The notes beneath the pieces are model-generated. The model searched no databases. It had not been told where the DNA came from and saw only the letters and a list, made by a program, of their open reading frames with translations. Of a stretch of DNA of 64,000 nucleotides, positions 40,964-50,185 are shown in pieces (positions within the stretch are counted from its first letter, which is position 1; each line of letters starts with the position of its first letter). Position numbers and translations under genes: made by a program. This DNA is from Paraburkholderia solisilvae (GTDB lineage Bacteria > Pseudomonadota > Gammaproteobacteria > Burkholderiales > Burkholderiaceae), in assembly GCF_902859875.1 (NCBI RefSeq), contig NZ_CADIKF010000003.1:124001-188000 (forward strand), in the 5' to 3' direction.

Positions 40964-41755
40964 CTAGCGGAACCGGTTCTTCCATTCGCGCATCAGCGCA
41001 AACGCGGTCAGCCGGTCCGTCACCGTTTCGTGCAACTGGTCCGCGAGCGTAGCCTGTATGGCCGGCTCGCCTGCACGCAGAAAAGGATTCACCGCGCGCT
41101 CATGGGCGATCGTGGTCGGCAGCGTCGGCACGTTGCGCGCGCGCCGCGCCGACGCTTCGTCGCGCCATGCCTGCAGCGCGGCGTTGCCGGGCTCGCAGGC
41201 GAGCGCGAAGCGGATATTCGACAGCGTGTACTCGTGCGCGCAGTGCACTTCGGTCGTGCCGGGCAGCGCCGCGAGCGCATCGAGCGAATCGAGCATCTGC
41301 GCGGGCGTGCCTTCGAAGAGCCGCCCGCAGCCGCACGCGAACAGCGTGTCGCCGCAGAACACATGCGGCGTGCCGCGCGGATCGGCCGCCTGGAAGTACG
41401 CGATGTGGCCGCTCGTATGGCCGGGCACGTCGAGCACCGTGAAGGCCAGGGAAGGTTCGGCGATGCTGACGCGATCGCCATCGGATAGTCTGTGCGTGAG
41501 ATGCTCGATCGCTTCGCCGGCGGGGCCGTACACTGGCACCGCCTGGCCTTTCAGCAGATCGGCCACCCCGCCGACGTGGTCGCGATGATGGTGCGTGAGT
41601 AAAATAGCGCTCAACCGCCAGCCCCGTTTCGTGAGATAAGCCTGCACGGGGGCAGCCTCACCCGGATCGACCGCTACGGCGTGGCGGCCGTCCGATACGA
41701 GCCAGATGTAATTGTCTTCGAAGGCCGGGACCGGTACGTATTCAAGCGCATTCAT
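40964..41755 (-). CDS. gloB: Hydroxyacylglutathione hydrolase (glyoxalase II)
   Basis: A 263-residue metallo-beta-lactamase-fold enzyme that hydrolyses S-D-lactoylglutathione in methylglyoxal detoxification. The binuclear metal motif LTHHHRDHVGG, later DVPGHTSGH, FCGDTLFACGCGRLFEG and CAHEYTLSNIRFA are all present, and the C-terminal glutathione-binding domain ends EWKNRFR. The start ATG (41753-41755) is only 17 nt from the divergent methyltransferase start. Confidence 0.95.
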   Translation of the reverse strand: MNALEYVPVPAFEDNYIWLVSDGRHAVAVDPGEAAPVQAYLTKRGWRLSAILLTHHHRDHVGGVADLLKGQAVPVYGPAGEAIEHLTHRLSDGDRVSIAEPSLAFTVLDVPGHTSGHIAYFQAADPRGTPHVFCGDTLFACGCGRLFEGTPAQMLDSLDALAALPGTTEVHCAHEYTLSNIRFALACEPGNAALQAWRDEASARRARNVPTLPTTIAHERAVNPFLRAGEPAIQATLADQLHETVTDRLTAFALMREWKNRFR

Positions 41756-41772
41756 AGGCGACGCATCTCAAC

Positions 41773-42594
41773 ATGTCTGACCGACCGATTATAGACTGGC
41801 CCGCCTGGACGGATTCCCCGCCCGGGCGCTACGTGCTGCAATGGGAGCAGGCGCAGCTCGACCGTGTCGTGTCGGACGTGTTCGGCTTTCACGCGCTGCA
41901 GCTCGGTCTGCCGCAGCTCGATGCGTTGCGCGAAAACCGCATGCCGGGCCGCGGCCTCGTGCTCGACGCTGCAAGCGGCGCCAGCGCGCCGTACGATCTG
42001 CCGGACGGCCACGCTGGCGGCTTGCCCGGCCGTCACGCGCCGCCTGCGCGCAGCACGGTGTGGTGCGATCTGCTCGACCTGCCGTTCGAAGCGCAAAGCG
42101 TCGATCTGATCGTGATGCCGCACACGCTCGAATTCACGCGCGATCCGCACCGGCTGTTGCGCGAAGCCGAACGCGTGTTGATGCCTGAAGGACAGTTGAT
42201 CATCCTCGGCTTCAATTCGCTGTCGCTGTGGGGCGCGCGGCAATCGGTCGGCAAGATGACGGGCCGACCGTTCGTGCCGGCCGCGCACGACCTGATCGCG
42301 TTCACGCGGCTGAAGGACTGGATCAAGCTGCTTGGCTTCGAGCTTGATCGCGGGCGCTTCGGCTGCTATCGTCCGCCCCTTGCCAGCGACGTATGGCTCA
42401 ACCGCTATGCGTTCATGGAATCCGCCGGCGACCGCTGGTGGCCGATCTTCGGCGCCGCATACATGGTGAAGGCGATCAAGCGCATGCCCGGCATGCGCCT
42501 CGTCGGCGCCGTGAAGGTGAAGAAGCCCGTGCTCGCGGCCGGCCTCGCGCCCGCCGCCACGCCCAATACACGCAACCATACACATGACGTCTGA
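41773..42594 (+). CDS. SAM-dependent methyltransferase (Methyltransf_11 type)
   Basis: A 273-residue class-I methyltransferase. The C-terminal half of the SAM fold is clear: [20 protein letters not shown], then [20 protein letters not shown] and [18 protein letters not shown]. The usual glycine-rich motif I is degenerate ([10 protein letters not shown]). Such genes sit between gloB and rnhA in many beta-proteobacteria; the substrate is unknown. It overlaps rnhA by 11 nt, so they are coupled, and it diverges from gloB. Confidence 0.85.
   Translation: MSDRPIIDWPAWTDSPPGRYVLQWEQAQLDRVVSDVFGFHALQLGLPQLDALRENRMPGRGLVLDAASGASAPYDLPDGHAGGLPGRHAPPARSTVWCDLLDLPFEAQSVDLIVMPHTLEFTRDPHRLLREAERVLMPEGQLIILGFNSLSLWGARQSVGKMTGRPFVPAAHDLIAFTRLKDWIKLLGFELDRGRFGCYRPPLASDVWLNRYAFMESAGDRWWPIFGAAYMVKAIKRMPGMRLVGAVKVKKPVLAAGLAPAATPNTRNHTHDV
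41788..41793 (-). promoter_or_regulatory. -10 element for gloB inside the methyltransferase gene
   Basis: A perfect TATAAT on the minus strand lies 33 nt upstream of the gloB ATG, within codons 6-7 of the divergent gene. The -35 at 17 nt (GAATCC) is poor. Confidence 0.45.
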
Positions 42595-43030
42595 TCTGAT
42601 CGAAATCTTCACCGACGGCGCCTGCAAGGGCAACCCGGGCCCCGGCGGCTGGGGTGCGATCCTGCGCTTCGGCGAGCACGAAAAAGAACTGTTCGGCGGC
42701 GAAGCGAATACGACCAACAACCGGATGGAACTGATGGCGGTGATCGCCGCGCTCGAGACGCTCAAGCGTCCGTGCAAGGCGATCGTGCACACCGACTCGC
42801 AATACGTGCAGAAGGGCATCAGCGAGTGGATCCACGGCTGGAAAAAGAAGAACTGGATGACCGCCGCGAAAACGCCGGTGAAGAACGCGGACTTGTGGCA
42901 GCGGCTCGACGCGACCGTCGCGCAGCACGACATCGAATGGCGCTGGGTGAAGGGTCACGCTGGGCATCCGGAAAACGAGCGCGCCGATGCGCTGGCCAAT
43001 CGCGGCGTCGCGGCGCTCGCCAGTCTCTGA
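42584..43030 (+). CDS. rnhA: Ribonuclease HI
   Basis: This 148-residue enzyme cuts the RNA strand of RNA-DNA hybrids. All four acidic catalytic residues are in place: Asp in [17 protein letters not shown], Glu in [12 protein letters not shown], Asp in [11 protein letters not shown] and Asp in NERADALA. The handle region [12 protein letters not shown] is conserved. It overlaps the methyltransferase and precedes dnaQ by 87 nt, the common rnhA-dnaQ order. Confidence 0.97.
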   Translation: MTSDLIEIFTDGACKGNPGPGGWGAILRFGEHEKELFGGEANTTNNRMELMAVIAALETLKRPCKAIVHTDSQYVQKGISEWIHGWKKKNWMTAAKTPVKNADLWQRLDATVAQHDIEWRWVKGHAGHPENERADALANRGVAALASL

Positions 43031-43117
43031 TGAACAGGGTGCGCCGAGCGCGTGCTGCGTACTGCGTTGCTGCGCCCTTCCCTCTTCCATAAAGCGGCCT
43101 ATTTCGACACTTCCGAC

Positions 43118-43876
43118 ATGCGTCAGATCATCCTCGATACCGAAACGACCGGCCTGAATGCGCGCAGCGGCGACCGCATTATTGAAATCGGCTGTGTCGA
43201 GCTGCTCAATCGCCGGCTCACCGGCAACAATCTGCACTTCTACGTCAATCCCGGGCGCGACAGCGATCCGGGCGCACTCGCAGTGCACGGTCTCACGACC
43301 GAGTTTCTCAGCGACAAGCCGAAGTTCGCGGAAATCGCCGATGCACTGGTCGACTTCGTCAGAGACGCCGAATTGATCATTCACAACGCGCCGTTCGATA
43401 TTGCGTTTCTCGATGCCGAATTTCAGTTGCTTGGACTGCCGGGATTCCACGCGCACTGCGGCACCGAAGTGATCGATACGCTCGTGCAAGCGAAGGCGAT
43501 GTTCCCCGGCAAGCGCAATTCGCTCGATGCGCTATGCGACCGCTTCGGCATCAGCAATGCGCATCGCACGCTGCACGGCGCGCTGCTCGACTCGGAGCTG
43601 CTCGCCGAGGTGTATCTCGCGATGACGCGCGGCCAGGAAAGCCTCGTGATCGACATGATCGGCGACACGTCGGCGTCCGGCGCCGTGCATACGCCGGGTG
43701 TCGTGCTCGAAGCGCTCGAGTTGCCGGTGCTGGTCGCGACCGACGATGAACTCGCCGCGCACGAGGCGGTGCTCAACGAGCTCGACAAGGCGATCAAGGG
43801 GGTGAGCGTGTGGCGTATTGAGCCTGCGCCGGTCGATGCGGTTGCGGCAGCCGATGCGAGCGCAACGAATGCTTAG
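43118..43876 (+). CDS. dnaQ: DNA polymerase III epsilon subunit
   Basis: A 252-residue proofreading 3'-5' exonuclease of the replicase. Exo I is QIILDTETTGLN, Exo II IIHNAPFDIAFLD and Exo III HGALLDSELLAEVY; the DEDDh histidine lies in RTLHGALLD. The C-terminal tail that would bind the alpha subunit is Ala/Val/Asp-rich. I take ATG 43118 (MRQIILDTETTG) as start; 22 open codons upstream are not family-like. Confidence 0.96.
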   Translation: MRQIILDTETTGLNARSGDRIIEIGCVELLNRRLTGNNLHFYVNPGRDSDPGALAVHGLTTEFLSDKPKFAEIADALVDFVRDAELIIHNAPFDIAFLDAEFQLLGLPGFHAHCGTEVIDTLVQAKAMFPGKRNSLDALCDRFGISNAHRTLHGALLDSELLAEVYLAMTRGQESLVIDMIGDTSASGAVHTPGVVLEALELPVLVATDDELAAHEAVLNELDKAIKGVSVWRIEPAPVDAVAAADASATNA

Positions 43877-43954
43877 TGGACGGCGCGCATTGCTTGCGTG
43901 CCCGCCGTATAGCGCGGACAAGCAAACCGGGCACGCAGCGCGCTTAAAAAACCC

Positions 43955-43983
43955 TTTACGGGGTCGTGAAGCTCTGACATAAT
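43955..43983 (+). promoter_or_regulatory. Promoter of tRNA-Val
   Basis: TTTACG (43955-43960) and CATAAT (43978-43983) are 17 nt apart and the tRNA begins 13 nt later. Confidence 0.6.
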
Positions 43984-43995
43984 ATGCAGCTCTTC

Positions 43996-44070
43996 GGGTG
44001 GTTAGCTCAGCGGTAGAGCACTGCCTTCACACGGCAGGGGTCACTGGTTCGATCCCAGTACTACCCACCA
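43996..44070 (+). tRNA. tRNA-Val (anticodon CAC)
   Basis: The acceptor GGGTGGT pairs with ACTACCC (one G-U). The anticodon stem CTGCC/GGCAG carries loop TTCACAC. The T loop is TTCGATC, and CCA is encoded. Confidence 0.96.
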
Positions 44071-44100
44071 GGATTCATGGGTATGTGAGCCCCGAAGAAC

Positions 44101-44136
44101 AAAGGCCCTCAGGCGCAAGCCGAGGGCCTTTTTCTT
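44101..44136 (+). terminator. Terminator after tRNA-Val
   Basis: AAAGGCCCTC pairs with GAGGGCCTTT around an 11-nt loop, followed by TTCTTTCC. Confidence 0.85.
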
Positions 44137-44214
44137 TCCCTATCTCTTTTCGTTCTTCTCGTGCTGCTTTTTCTATTGACGTAATGCCGTAGACGCGAAG
44201 GTCATCGTCATCCC

Positions 44215-44997
44215 TCAAAGCCGCGGCGTACGCAATTCAAAAAGCTCCGCCGCCGCCCGCTCCGGCGGCAGTTCGCGCGAGCGCTCGAGCAGTTTCTCTT
44301 CCACTTCCCGCTCACCGACGAATCCCTCGACTTCTCGCGCGACCACCTCGCGACCCTCGACGCCTTCAATGCCTTCGATACCCTCACGGCGCCCGCGCAG
44401 TTCGATCGTTCGCGCGAGCGCATTCGTGTCTCTCGATTCGTGTGTGGCGCCGAACCAGTATGCGGTAACGAGACGGGCTTCGCTCATGAAATACATCAGC
44501 ACGCAGCCCGCGGTCGCGGCGATCGTCGGGTCGTGCAACGCGTGATCCGCGAAGCCGAGCAACACGATAAACACCACGACGATGGTCGACACCAGCACCG
44601 CCGCCGACAGCAATGGACGCATGAAAAAATACTTCGAGCGCTGTCTGTCGCGATTGCGCATCTGCGCGGCGTAGCGCATCAAGCCAAGGTTCTTCCAGAA
44701 GCCCGGCTGAGCACGCGCCGTGTCGTTCACCGGCCCCATCGCCGGGCCGCCGTTCATACGCAGTACGTAAGCAACGAGATCCGCGCGGCTCTGCGCTTCG
44801 GCAGCGCGCAACCGCTCGAGCAGCGTCGGGTCGGCTGCGATCGCAGCGGCCGCCGCAGCGGGATCGTCGGGTGCCGTTCCGATGATCGACGCGACGAGTG
44901 CGTGCACCGGTGTCGCGCTCGCGTCGCGCGAACGCAGTGCAGCACTCAGCAAAGGCGCATGCCGCGCGACGGTATCAGCAAGGTCGAGCCATCTCAT
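44215..44997 (-). CDS. Holin-like membrane protein of unknown function
   Basis: A 260-residue protein whose ATG (44995-44997) follows GGAGG at 7 nt. The N-terminal part (VARHAPLLSAAL, ALVASIIGTAPDD, AIAADPTLLERLRAAEAQSR) resembles gene-transfer-agent / phage 3TM holins from memory. Two hydrophobic helices follow (LLSAAVLVSTIVVVFIVLLG and IAATAGCVLMYFM). The last ~60 residues are charged and repetitive, with EGIEGIEGVEG then Glu/Arg-rich helix. It sits just past tRNA-Val, a frequent integration site, but no other phage gene or tRNA-end duplication is visible. Function is uncertain. Confidence 0.6.
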   Translation of the reverse strand: MRWLDLADTVARHAPLLSAALRSRDASATPVHALVASIIGTAPDDPAAAAAAIAADPTLLERLRAAEAQSRADLVAYVLRMNGGPAMGPVNDTARAQPGFWKNLGLMRYAAQMRNRDRQRSKYFFMRPLLSAAVLVSTIVVVFIVLLGFADHALHDPTIAATAGCVLMYFMSEARLVTAYWFGATHESRDTNALARTIELRGRREGIEGIEGVEGREVVAREVEGFVGEREVEEKLLERSRELPPERAAAELFELRTPRL

Positions 44998-45347
44998 ATC
45001 AAAGCCTCCGCGATGAGATTCGATGAACGTCGTTGCGCGGTCAGGTCGTTGCAACGTTCGTCATGGTCCACCGTCGAATGCATGCGGCACGTGCCGTGTT
45101 GCGTTGCTCGCTGGAATGAGACTGACGAGACTGCGACGGTGTTGTTAACCACAAAACACCTCGCGATCCGCTGATATTCCTGTCCGTCGTGAAAGGGTTC
45201 AACCCGTCCTGGCACGCACGCCGGCGCATGACACGACATAGCCGTTCTCACGCAAAACGGTCGCAAAAGAAGTACCGAAACGCGAAGCACGCAGCGAAAC
45301 GCGAAGCACGCGAAAGCGTGCGCGAACACGACCGCGCAGAAAGATGA
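44998..45347. other. 350-nt stretch with a short direct repeat
   Basis: A 17-nt sequence CGAAACGCGAAGCACGC occurs twice with 2 nt between (45276-45292 and 45295-45311). The second copy runs into a hairpin, GCACGC-GAAA-GCGTGC (45306-45321). No gene is seen. Confidence 0.6.
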
Positions 45348-45578
45348 TCAACGCTCGAAATCGGTCGACACCGCGAGCTTCTGCCATGCGTTGATCCGCG
45401 ACTCGACGTCCGCGAGCTGGTCGCGCACGAAGCCGGGCGCATCGCTCCCCAACAACAGATGACGCAGCGGATTCGGTGAATCGGGCCACGCGAGAATCGC
45501 CCGCGCGGCTTTCGCGGGGTCGCCCGCCCGATGCCCATCGCGCCGCGCACGCCCGGGGGCGCGCGACGGCTCGAACAT
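45348..45578 (-). pseudogene. C-terminal remnant of a short-chain dehydrogenase/reductase
   Basis: The frame ending at 45348 reads AGDPAKAARAIL, LRHLLLGSDAPGFVRDQL and INAWQKLAVSTDFER. This is the stereotyped last ~60 residues of a large SDR subgroup (GDPxKAAxAIL ... LLLGxDA ... WxxxSxSTDF). The Rossmann core, TGxxxGIG and YxxxK motifs are absent, and the upstream DNA is the end of the acylase gene. It is therefore a relic of a roughly 280-residue gene, probably cut by a deletion. Confidence 0.72.
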
Positions 45579-45607
45579 AGCGCGGGCGTCGACGGTTAAG
45601 GCCGGCG

Positions 45608-48136
45608 TCAGTGCGCGTCCGCCGCGCCGCCAAGCGTCAACGTATGAACAGCCGCCCCGGGCAGGAATGGCGCGGTCTCGCCATGCACCCACGTTTCATG
45701 TCCGGCGATAAAGTACGGCGACATCGGATTGCCCGACTGCCCGCCCGGCATCTCGAAGATGCCGTCCTGCTCGCGCCCAGGCGACACCACAAAGCGCTCG
45801 GATGCGCCGAACGCCGGCCCCTGCACGCGCGGCATATTGATGTCGCCCGGCAGCGGATCGCGCGGCGTGCTGAGCCAGCCGCGCGCCCATGGCAGCCACG
45901 CCGGCAGAATCCGCGCGAACGGATGCGTGATCGCCGAGCGATTGCGATCGCCCCAGCGCGCGTCTTCGAGCTTCGTGCCTTCGGGCAATTGCGTGATCGA
46001 ATGATCGATCCGGTCCAGCATGAACGCGCGCCAGTCCGCAACACCATCGGGTATCCACGCATGCTGATCGGCGAGCGTCTCCATCGTCGCCTCATAGCGA
46101 GAATTCGCCGCGCGATAACCGAGCTCGGGCCCAAGCGCCGCCATCTGCTTGTCGAGCGGCCCGAACCACGCGTCGTACAGCGAATAGTAGAACGCGCGCA
46201 CCAGCCGGTAACCGACCGCGTCCGCGTCCGCGCGGCCATCCCACGTTTCGACGAGGCGCCGGAACGCGGCACGCTGCGGATGCCCGGCGATCGCGCGCGC
46301 ATCGAGTGCGTCGAGCGCCGTGCGGCGCCAGGATTCGGTCCAGAAAGCGCGGTCGTCGGTTTGCACCGACAACATGTCACGTTCGGTCGCATGCGGCAGC
46401 GCAAGCAGATCGTTGCGGATCTGCGTGGCGCGCGCGCCGAGATCGGTGCCCGCGTCGCCGATGCGCGCCATGTCCGCGGCCGGCAGGATCCGGTTGTTCG
46501 CGGTCCAGATGCGGCCAGCGGACGGATCGAGACGCGCCGGATACGCGTCCGGCGGCAGATAGCCTTGCCAACCAGCGTAGGTATCGGATGTAAACGGCAA
46601 GCTGGCGGGCTCCGCCTGCGCCGTACCGGCGTCGGCAGCGGCACCGGCGTTCGCATCGGCTGCAAAGCGCGGCAACGGTCCGCCGAGCGTCCAGCCAATA
46701 TGGCCTTGCGCATCGGCCACCGTGAAGTTCTGCGTCGGGATGCCGAACGTCGGCGCGGCATGCAGCGCGTCGGCGACGTTCGTGATGTCTTCGAGCCGCA
46801 CGAGATTCACGTTGACCGCCTCGGGGTCCTGCGCGGTCCAGTGCAATGCATACGCGTGCGAGCCGACCACGAGCTGCGGTCCCCAGCGGGTCTGCACGAC
46901 TGGCAGATCGACGCTCGCGCCGCCGTTCACGTCGAGGCGCTCGTGGATCACCTGCGCCTTCTCCCATGCGCCACCAGGCACGCGATAGCGCAGCGGATCG
47001 GCCGGGTCGCGCTGCAGGTCGATCAGATCGATAAAGCGCCCGTAGCTATTCGTAAACGCCCACGCGATATGACCATTGCTGCCGGCCACGACGAGCGGCG
47101 CGCCCGGCAGACTGACGCCGGTGATCCGGCGCGTGCCGCCGCCTGCCGTCGCCGGATAGACGAGCGATACCCGGTACCAGATGTTCGGCAGCGACAGACC
47201 GAGGTGCATGTCGCTTGCGACTAGCGCGCCCCCCTGTGCAGCGTGCGCGCCGTCGACCGCGAAGCCGTTGCTGCCGACCATCGAGTTGGCCACTGCCGCG
47301 CCGCCGCCGACAAAACCGGGCACGCCGCCGAGCCATCCGGTCACATCAGGTTCGGTGTCTTGCGTGGACTGCGTCGCGCGCAGCCACGGCGGCCGCGTCG
47401 CGGGCGGCGCAGCGGGCAGCGGCGCGGAAGCGCCCGGACCATCGAGCGGTGCATCCCAACGGCTCGTCGCCGGCAGCAGGAACGTCAGCAGATCGGCCGG
47501 CGCATGCTCGCGCAGCGCCGCGCGCGACAGGATGCGCGCGACCTGATCGTATTGAAGATCGAAGTACATCGCGTAGACGGCGAGCAGCGTGTCCTCCGCG
47601 CGCCACGGCGCCGGTGGCGCGCGCAGCACCCAGTATTCGAACGGCCGCGCGCGCAGCGCGTGCAAGCCGTCGTTGACGCCTGCCGTATAGCGGTCGATCA
47701 ATTGCCGCTGTTCAGCGGGCAGCGCGGCGAGCGCCGCCTGCGCATGTTCGCGAAAACGCAACGGACGGTCGCGACGGTCCAGCGGCAGCGCAACGGGTCC
47801 GATCAGCGCCGCCATCTCGCCGGCGGCAACCCGGCGCAACAGGTCCATCTGAAAGAAACGGTCCTGCGCGTGAACGAAGCCGGTCGCGTACGCGACATCG
47901 TCACGCGTACCGCCTTCGATGGTCGGTACGCCGAGCGCGTCACGCGCGATCGTCACCGGCGCGGACAGCGATGCGGTCGGCGGCGCGTCGTACGTGCCGT
48001 CCAGTTGCGGCAGGCTCGCGCGCAACGTCAGCCAGCTGCCGAGCACAGCGGCCGCCAGCACAACGATGATCACAATCAACAGGATTCGCGGCCACACGCG
48101 GCGCCGCCTTTGCGGGAAAAGGCTCGAACGGGTCAT
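45608..48136 (-). CDS. Penicillin acylase family protein (Ntn hydrolase)
   Basis: An 842-residue precursor with an N-terminal membrane anchor (ILLIVIIVVLAAAVLGSWLT), an alpha-chain region (AYATGFVHAQDRFFQMDLLR, RRVAAGEMA), a linker of about 65 Pro/Ala-rich residues, and a beta-chain that would begin at the autocatalytic nucleophile Ser289 in MVGSNGFAVDG. ALVASDMHLGLSLPNIWY, SLPGAPLVVAGSNGHIAWAF and WTANNRI support the family. Substrates range from penicillins to acyl-homoserine lactones and cannot be assigned here. It ends 29 nt before the SDR remnant. Confidence 0.92.
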   Translation of the reverse strand: MTRSSLFPQRRRRVWPRILLIVIIVVLAAAVLGSWLTLRASLPQLDGTYDAPPTASLSAPVTIARDALGVPTIEGGTRDDVAYATGFVHAQDRFFQMDLLRRVAAGEMAALIGPVALPLDRRDRPLRFREHAQAALAALPAEQRQLIDRYTAGVNDGLHALRARPFEYWVLRAPPAPWRAEDTLLAVYAMYFDLQYDQVARILSRAALREHAPADLLTFLLPATSRWDAPLDGPGASAPLPAAPPATRPPWLRATQSTQDTEPDVTGWLGGVPGFVGGGAAVANSMVGSNGFAVDGAHAAQGGALVASDMHLGLSLPNIWYRVSLVYPATAGGGTRRITGVSLPGAPLVVAGSNGHIAWAFTNSYGRFIDLIDLQRDPADPLRYRVPGGAWEKAQVIHERLDVNGGASVDLPVVQTRWGPQLVVGSHAYALHWTAQDPEAVNVNLVRLEDITNVADALHAAPTFGIPTQNFTVADAQGHIGWTLGGPLPRFAADANAGAAADAGTAQAEPASLPFTSDTYAGWQGYLPPDAYPARLDPSAGRIWTANNRILPAADMARIGDAGTDLGARATQIRNDLLALPHATERDMLSVQTDDRAFWTESWRRTALDALDARAIAGHPQRAAFRRLVETWDGRADADAVGYRLVRAFYYSLYDAWFGPLDKQMAALGPELGYRAANSRYEATMETLADQHAWIPDGVADWRAFMLDRIDHSITQLPEGTKLEDARWGDRNRSAITHPFARILPAWLPWARGWLSTPRDPLPGDINMPRVQGPAFGASERFVVSPGREQDGIFEMPGGQSGNPMSPYFIAGHETWVHGETAPFLPGAAVHTLTLGGAADAH

Positions 48137-48479
48137 TGCGGAACATGCGGTCGTGGGTCAACGCTTGTGCAGCGGCGGCCGGAGCAGCCGGACGCCGTGC
48201 GACCATAGCATGAGCGTGTGAAGACGATACGCGAGGACGGCAGTGATGCGAACGCGACGCGAAGCGGGTCGTGTGTGACGAGGGTGTACGGGTGTCGCGT
48301 GGTGCGTGGTGCGTGGTGCGTGGTGCGTGGTGCGTGGTACGCGGTGCGCGCCCCGTCAGCCAATCGTCGCGCATCCGTCAGCACGCGATCTCCGCTTGCG
48401 CCCGCACCGCGGCGGTGCGAGCACAACCGCCCGCACGCCTGTTTTTGACCGCTCTGTGGTTTGACCGCCCGCTCAGGTA
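48137..48479. repeat. 343-nt gap with a 7-nt tandem repeat
   Basis: Seven consecutive units of GGTGCGT (five perfect, then GGTACGC and GGTGCGC) occupy 48301-48349. Nothing else is seen between the acylase and uronate dehydrogenase genes. Confidence 0.8.
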
Positions 48480-49322
48480 TCAGGCGTCGCGTTCGAGCGG
48501 CGCGGCCGCCGCGAACGGGCCGCCCTGGAAGCGTTGCGCGATATCGTCGAAGTCCGCGGTCGGCGCGGCCGGTTCGAACAGATGCGCGAACTGCGCGGAA
48601 CTGTCCTGCGGACGAAAGCCGAGATACGAAGCCTTCGTGTTGTCGACCCACTTCGTCGGGTTATCCGACACCCCATACACGATCGCGTGACCCACGCGAT
48701 TCGTGAACAGCGAGCAGCGCACGAGTTCGATGAAATCGCGAAAGCTCAGGAACGTGACGAGCATGCGCCGGTTTTTCGGTGCTTCGAACGACGAGCCGAT
48801 GCGCAGGCACACGGTCTCGATGCCGAAGCGATCGAAGTAGTAGCGCGACAGCGCTTCGCCGAAGCACTTCGTCACGCCATACAGGCTGTCGGGCCGCAGC
48901 GGCGCATCGACGTCGACCACCGAGGTGACCGGATGAAAGCCGACCACGTGGTTCGAGCTCGCGTACACGATACGCTTTACGCGATGCTTCACGGCCGACG
49001 CGTACAGGTTGTACAGCCCGCGAATATTCGCGTCGAGCAGATCGTCGAACGGCGCATCGATCGAGATGCCGCCGAGGTGCACGACGGCGTCGACGCCTTC
49101 GAGCATCGTATCGACCGCCGCACGATCGGCGAGATCGACGCTCGCGCCTTCTTCATGGCTCGCGAGCTCGCCAAGCGGCGCGATATCCGAGAGCCGCACG
49201 ACATCGGCCCACGCGCCGAGCGCGTCGCGCAGCTGCGCGCCGAGGTTGCCGGCGGCGCCGGTCAGCAGAAGACGATGAAAGGGTTTGCGCGCCGTGGACG
49301 GCGGCGTCTGTTGGTCGGTCAT
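48480..49322 (-). CDS. udh: Uronate dehydrogenase
   Basis: A 280-residue extended-SDR enzyme oxidising galacturonate or glucuronate to the aldarolactone with NAD+. The dinucleotide motif LLLTGAAGNLGAQL, VDAVVHLGGISIDAPFDD, YASSNHVVGFHP, the catalytic YGVTK and the C-terminal YGVSDNPTKWVDNTKASYLG closely match known Udh. This is the first step of the oxidative uronate route that ends in 2-oxoglutarate semialdehyde, the presumed substrate of the dehydrogenase at the left edge, although the genes are far apart. Confidence 0.88.
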   Translation of the reverse strand: MTDQQTPPSTARKPFHRLLLTGAAGNLGAQLRDALGAWADVVRLSDIAPLGELASHEEGASVDLADRAAVDTMLEGVDAVVHLGGISIDAPFDDLLDANIRGLYNLYASAVKHRVKRIVYASSNHVVGFHPVTSVVDVDAPLRPDSLYGVTKCFGEALSRYYFDRFGIETVCLRIGSSFEAPKNRRMLVTFLSFRDFIELVRCSLFTNRVGHAIVYGVSDNPTKWVDNTKASYLGFRPQDSSAQFAHLFEPAAPTADFDDIAQRFQGGPFAAAAPLERDA

Positions 49323-49417
49323 AACGGGTTGTTCCAGATCGAACGTTGATAAAAACGACGACGGTGCACGCGGCGGCGAACACCCCGGCCCGCCGCTCGC
49401 TGCGCCGCCGGTACCGG

Positions 49418-49894
49418 CTACCAGTCGGTGCCCTGCATGCCGACGCCGCGCGCCATGCCCGCCGCGGCAAACACCATCACGACGAGCAGCGCAACCTGCA
49501 CCGCGCCGATCGCCGCGAACTGATGCACGCGGACCAGCGGTGGCGAGATGCCTTTTCTGAGCGCGATGCGCCAGCGGATCAACGCGATCATCGGCACGAT
49601 TTCGAGCAGCAGAATCAACACCAGCGCGCCCATCTTCACGTGAAAGAGCGGCTCCTGCATGTAGAACGACGCGCCCTTTTCGACACCGCCGAACGCGCGG
49701 ACCGAGCCGGTGACGATCAGCAGCAGCGCGGACAGGCCCCAGACATTGTCGGCGAGAAATACGCCGGCGAGACCTTGCGCCGACGCGCAGCGCCGCAGCG
49801 CGTGCGTGCGCGCGATGATCGCGGTCAGCGCCAGGCCAAAGCCGAGCAAATGAAGGCTGGCAAGCAGCCAGCGGATCAACAAGGACATCTCCAT
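49418..49894 (-). CDS. DUF2214 family membrane protein
   Basis: A 158-residue protein with four helices. The family core is intact: HLLGFGLALTAIIART, LADNVWGLSALLLIVTGSVR, and YMQEPLFHVKMGALVLILLL followed by PMIALIRWR. The function is unknown. ATG 49892-49894 or the second ATG at 49886-49888 may be used. It lies 95 nt downstream-facing of udh on the same strand, so co-transcription from upstream is possible in the order DUF2214-udh. Confidence 0.85.
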   Translation of the reverse strand: MEMSLLIRWLLASLHLLGFGLALTAIIARTHALRRCASAQGLAGVFLADNVWGLSALLLIVTGSVRAFGGVEKGASFYMQEPLFHVKMGALVLILLLEIVPMIALIRWRIALRKGISPPLVRVHQFAAIGAVQVALLVVMVFAAAGMARGVGMQGTDW

Positions 49895-50185
49895 AGGGTG
49901 GGTCTCTTCGTATTCGCGTTTTGTTTCGTTATCCGTGCCATCAGCCTGGCCTCGTGCGCCGCGCGGCGGGTGTCGACGATCGATGCGCGCGCAACGAACC
50001 TCACCGTCGCGCGCCCCGTCGGGCCGACGGAAAACCGGCGCGGGCCGGGATCATGCAGTTCGCGCGCGGCATCCACTACGAAGGCAATCCGGACACGGAT
50101 AGTCCATGCGCGTTGGAACCCGCCGACGCAGTCGCGCCGAGATGCCGCTACGTGGTTGACGGGCACCGCGCACCCTACGTGCGCA

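Noticed and set aside
43996..45347. tRNA-Val as the attachment site of an integrated element
   Set aside because: I looked for a second copy of the tRNA 3' end within the next kilobase and for an integrase and found neither; only the holin-like gene remains suggestive.
48301..48349. A possible CRISPR-like array
   Set aside because: The units are 7 nt with no spacers; it is a simple tandem repeat. No direct repeats with unique spacers occur anywhere in the window.
49876..50166. A 96-codon minus-strand frame upstream of the DUF2214 gene
   Set aside because: Third codon positions lose GC bias towards its end, it runs into the DUF2214 start, and no domain is recognisable.
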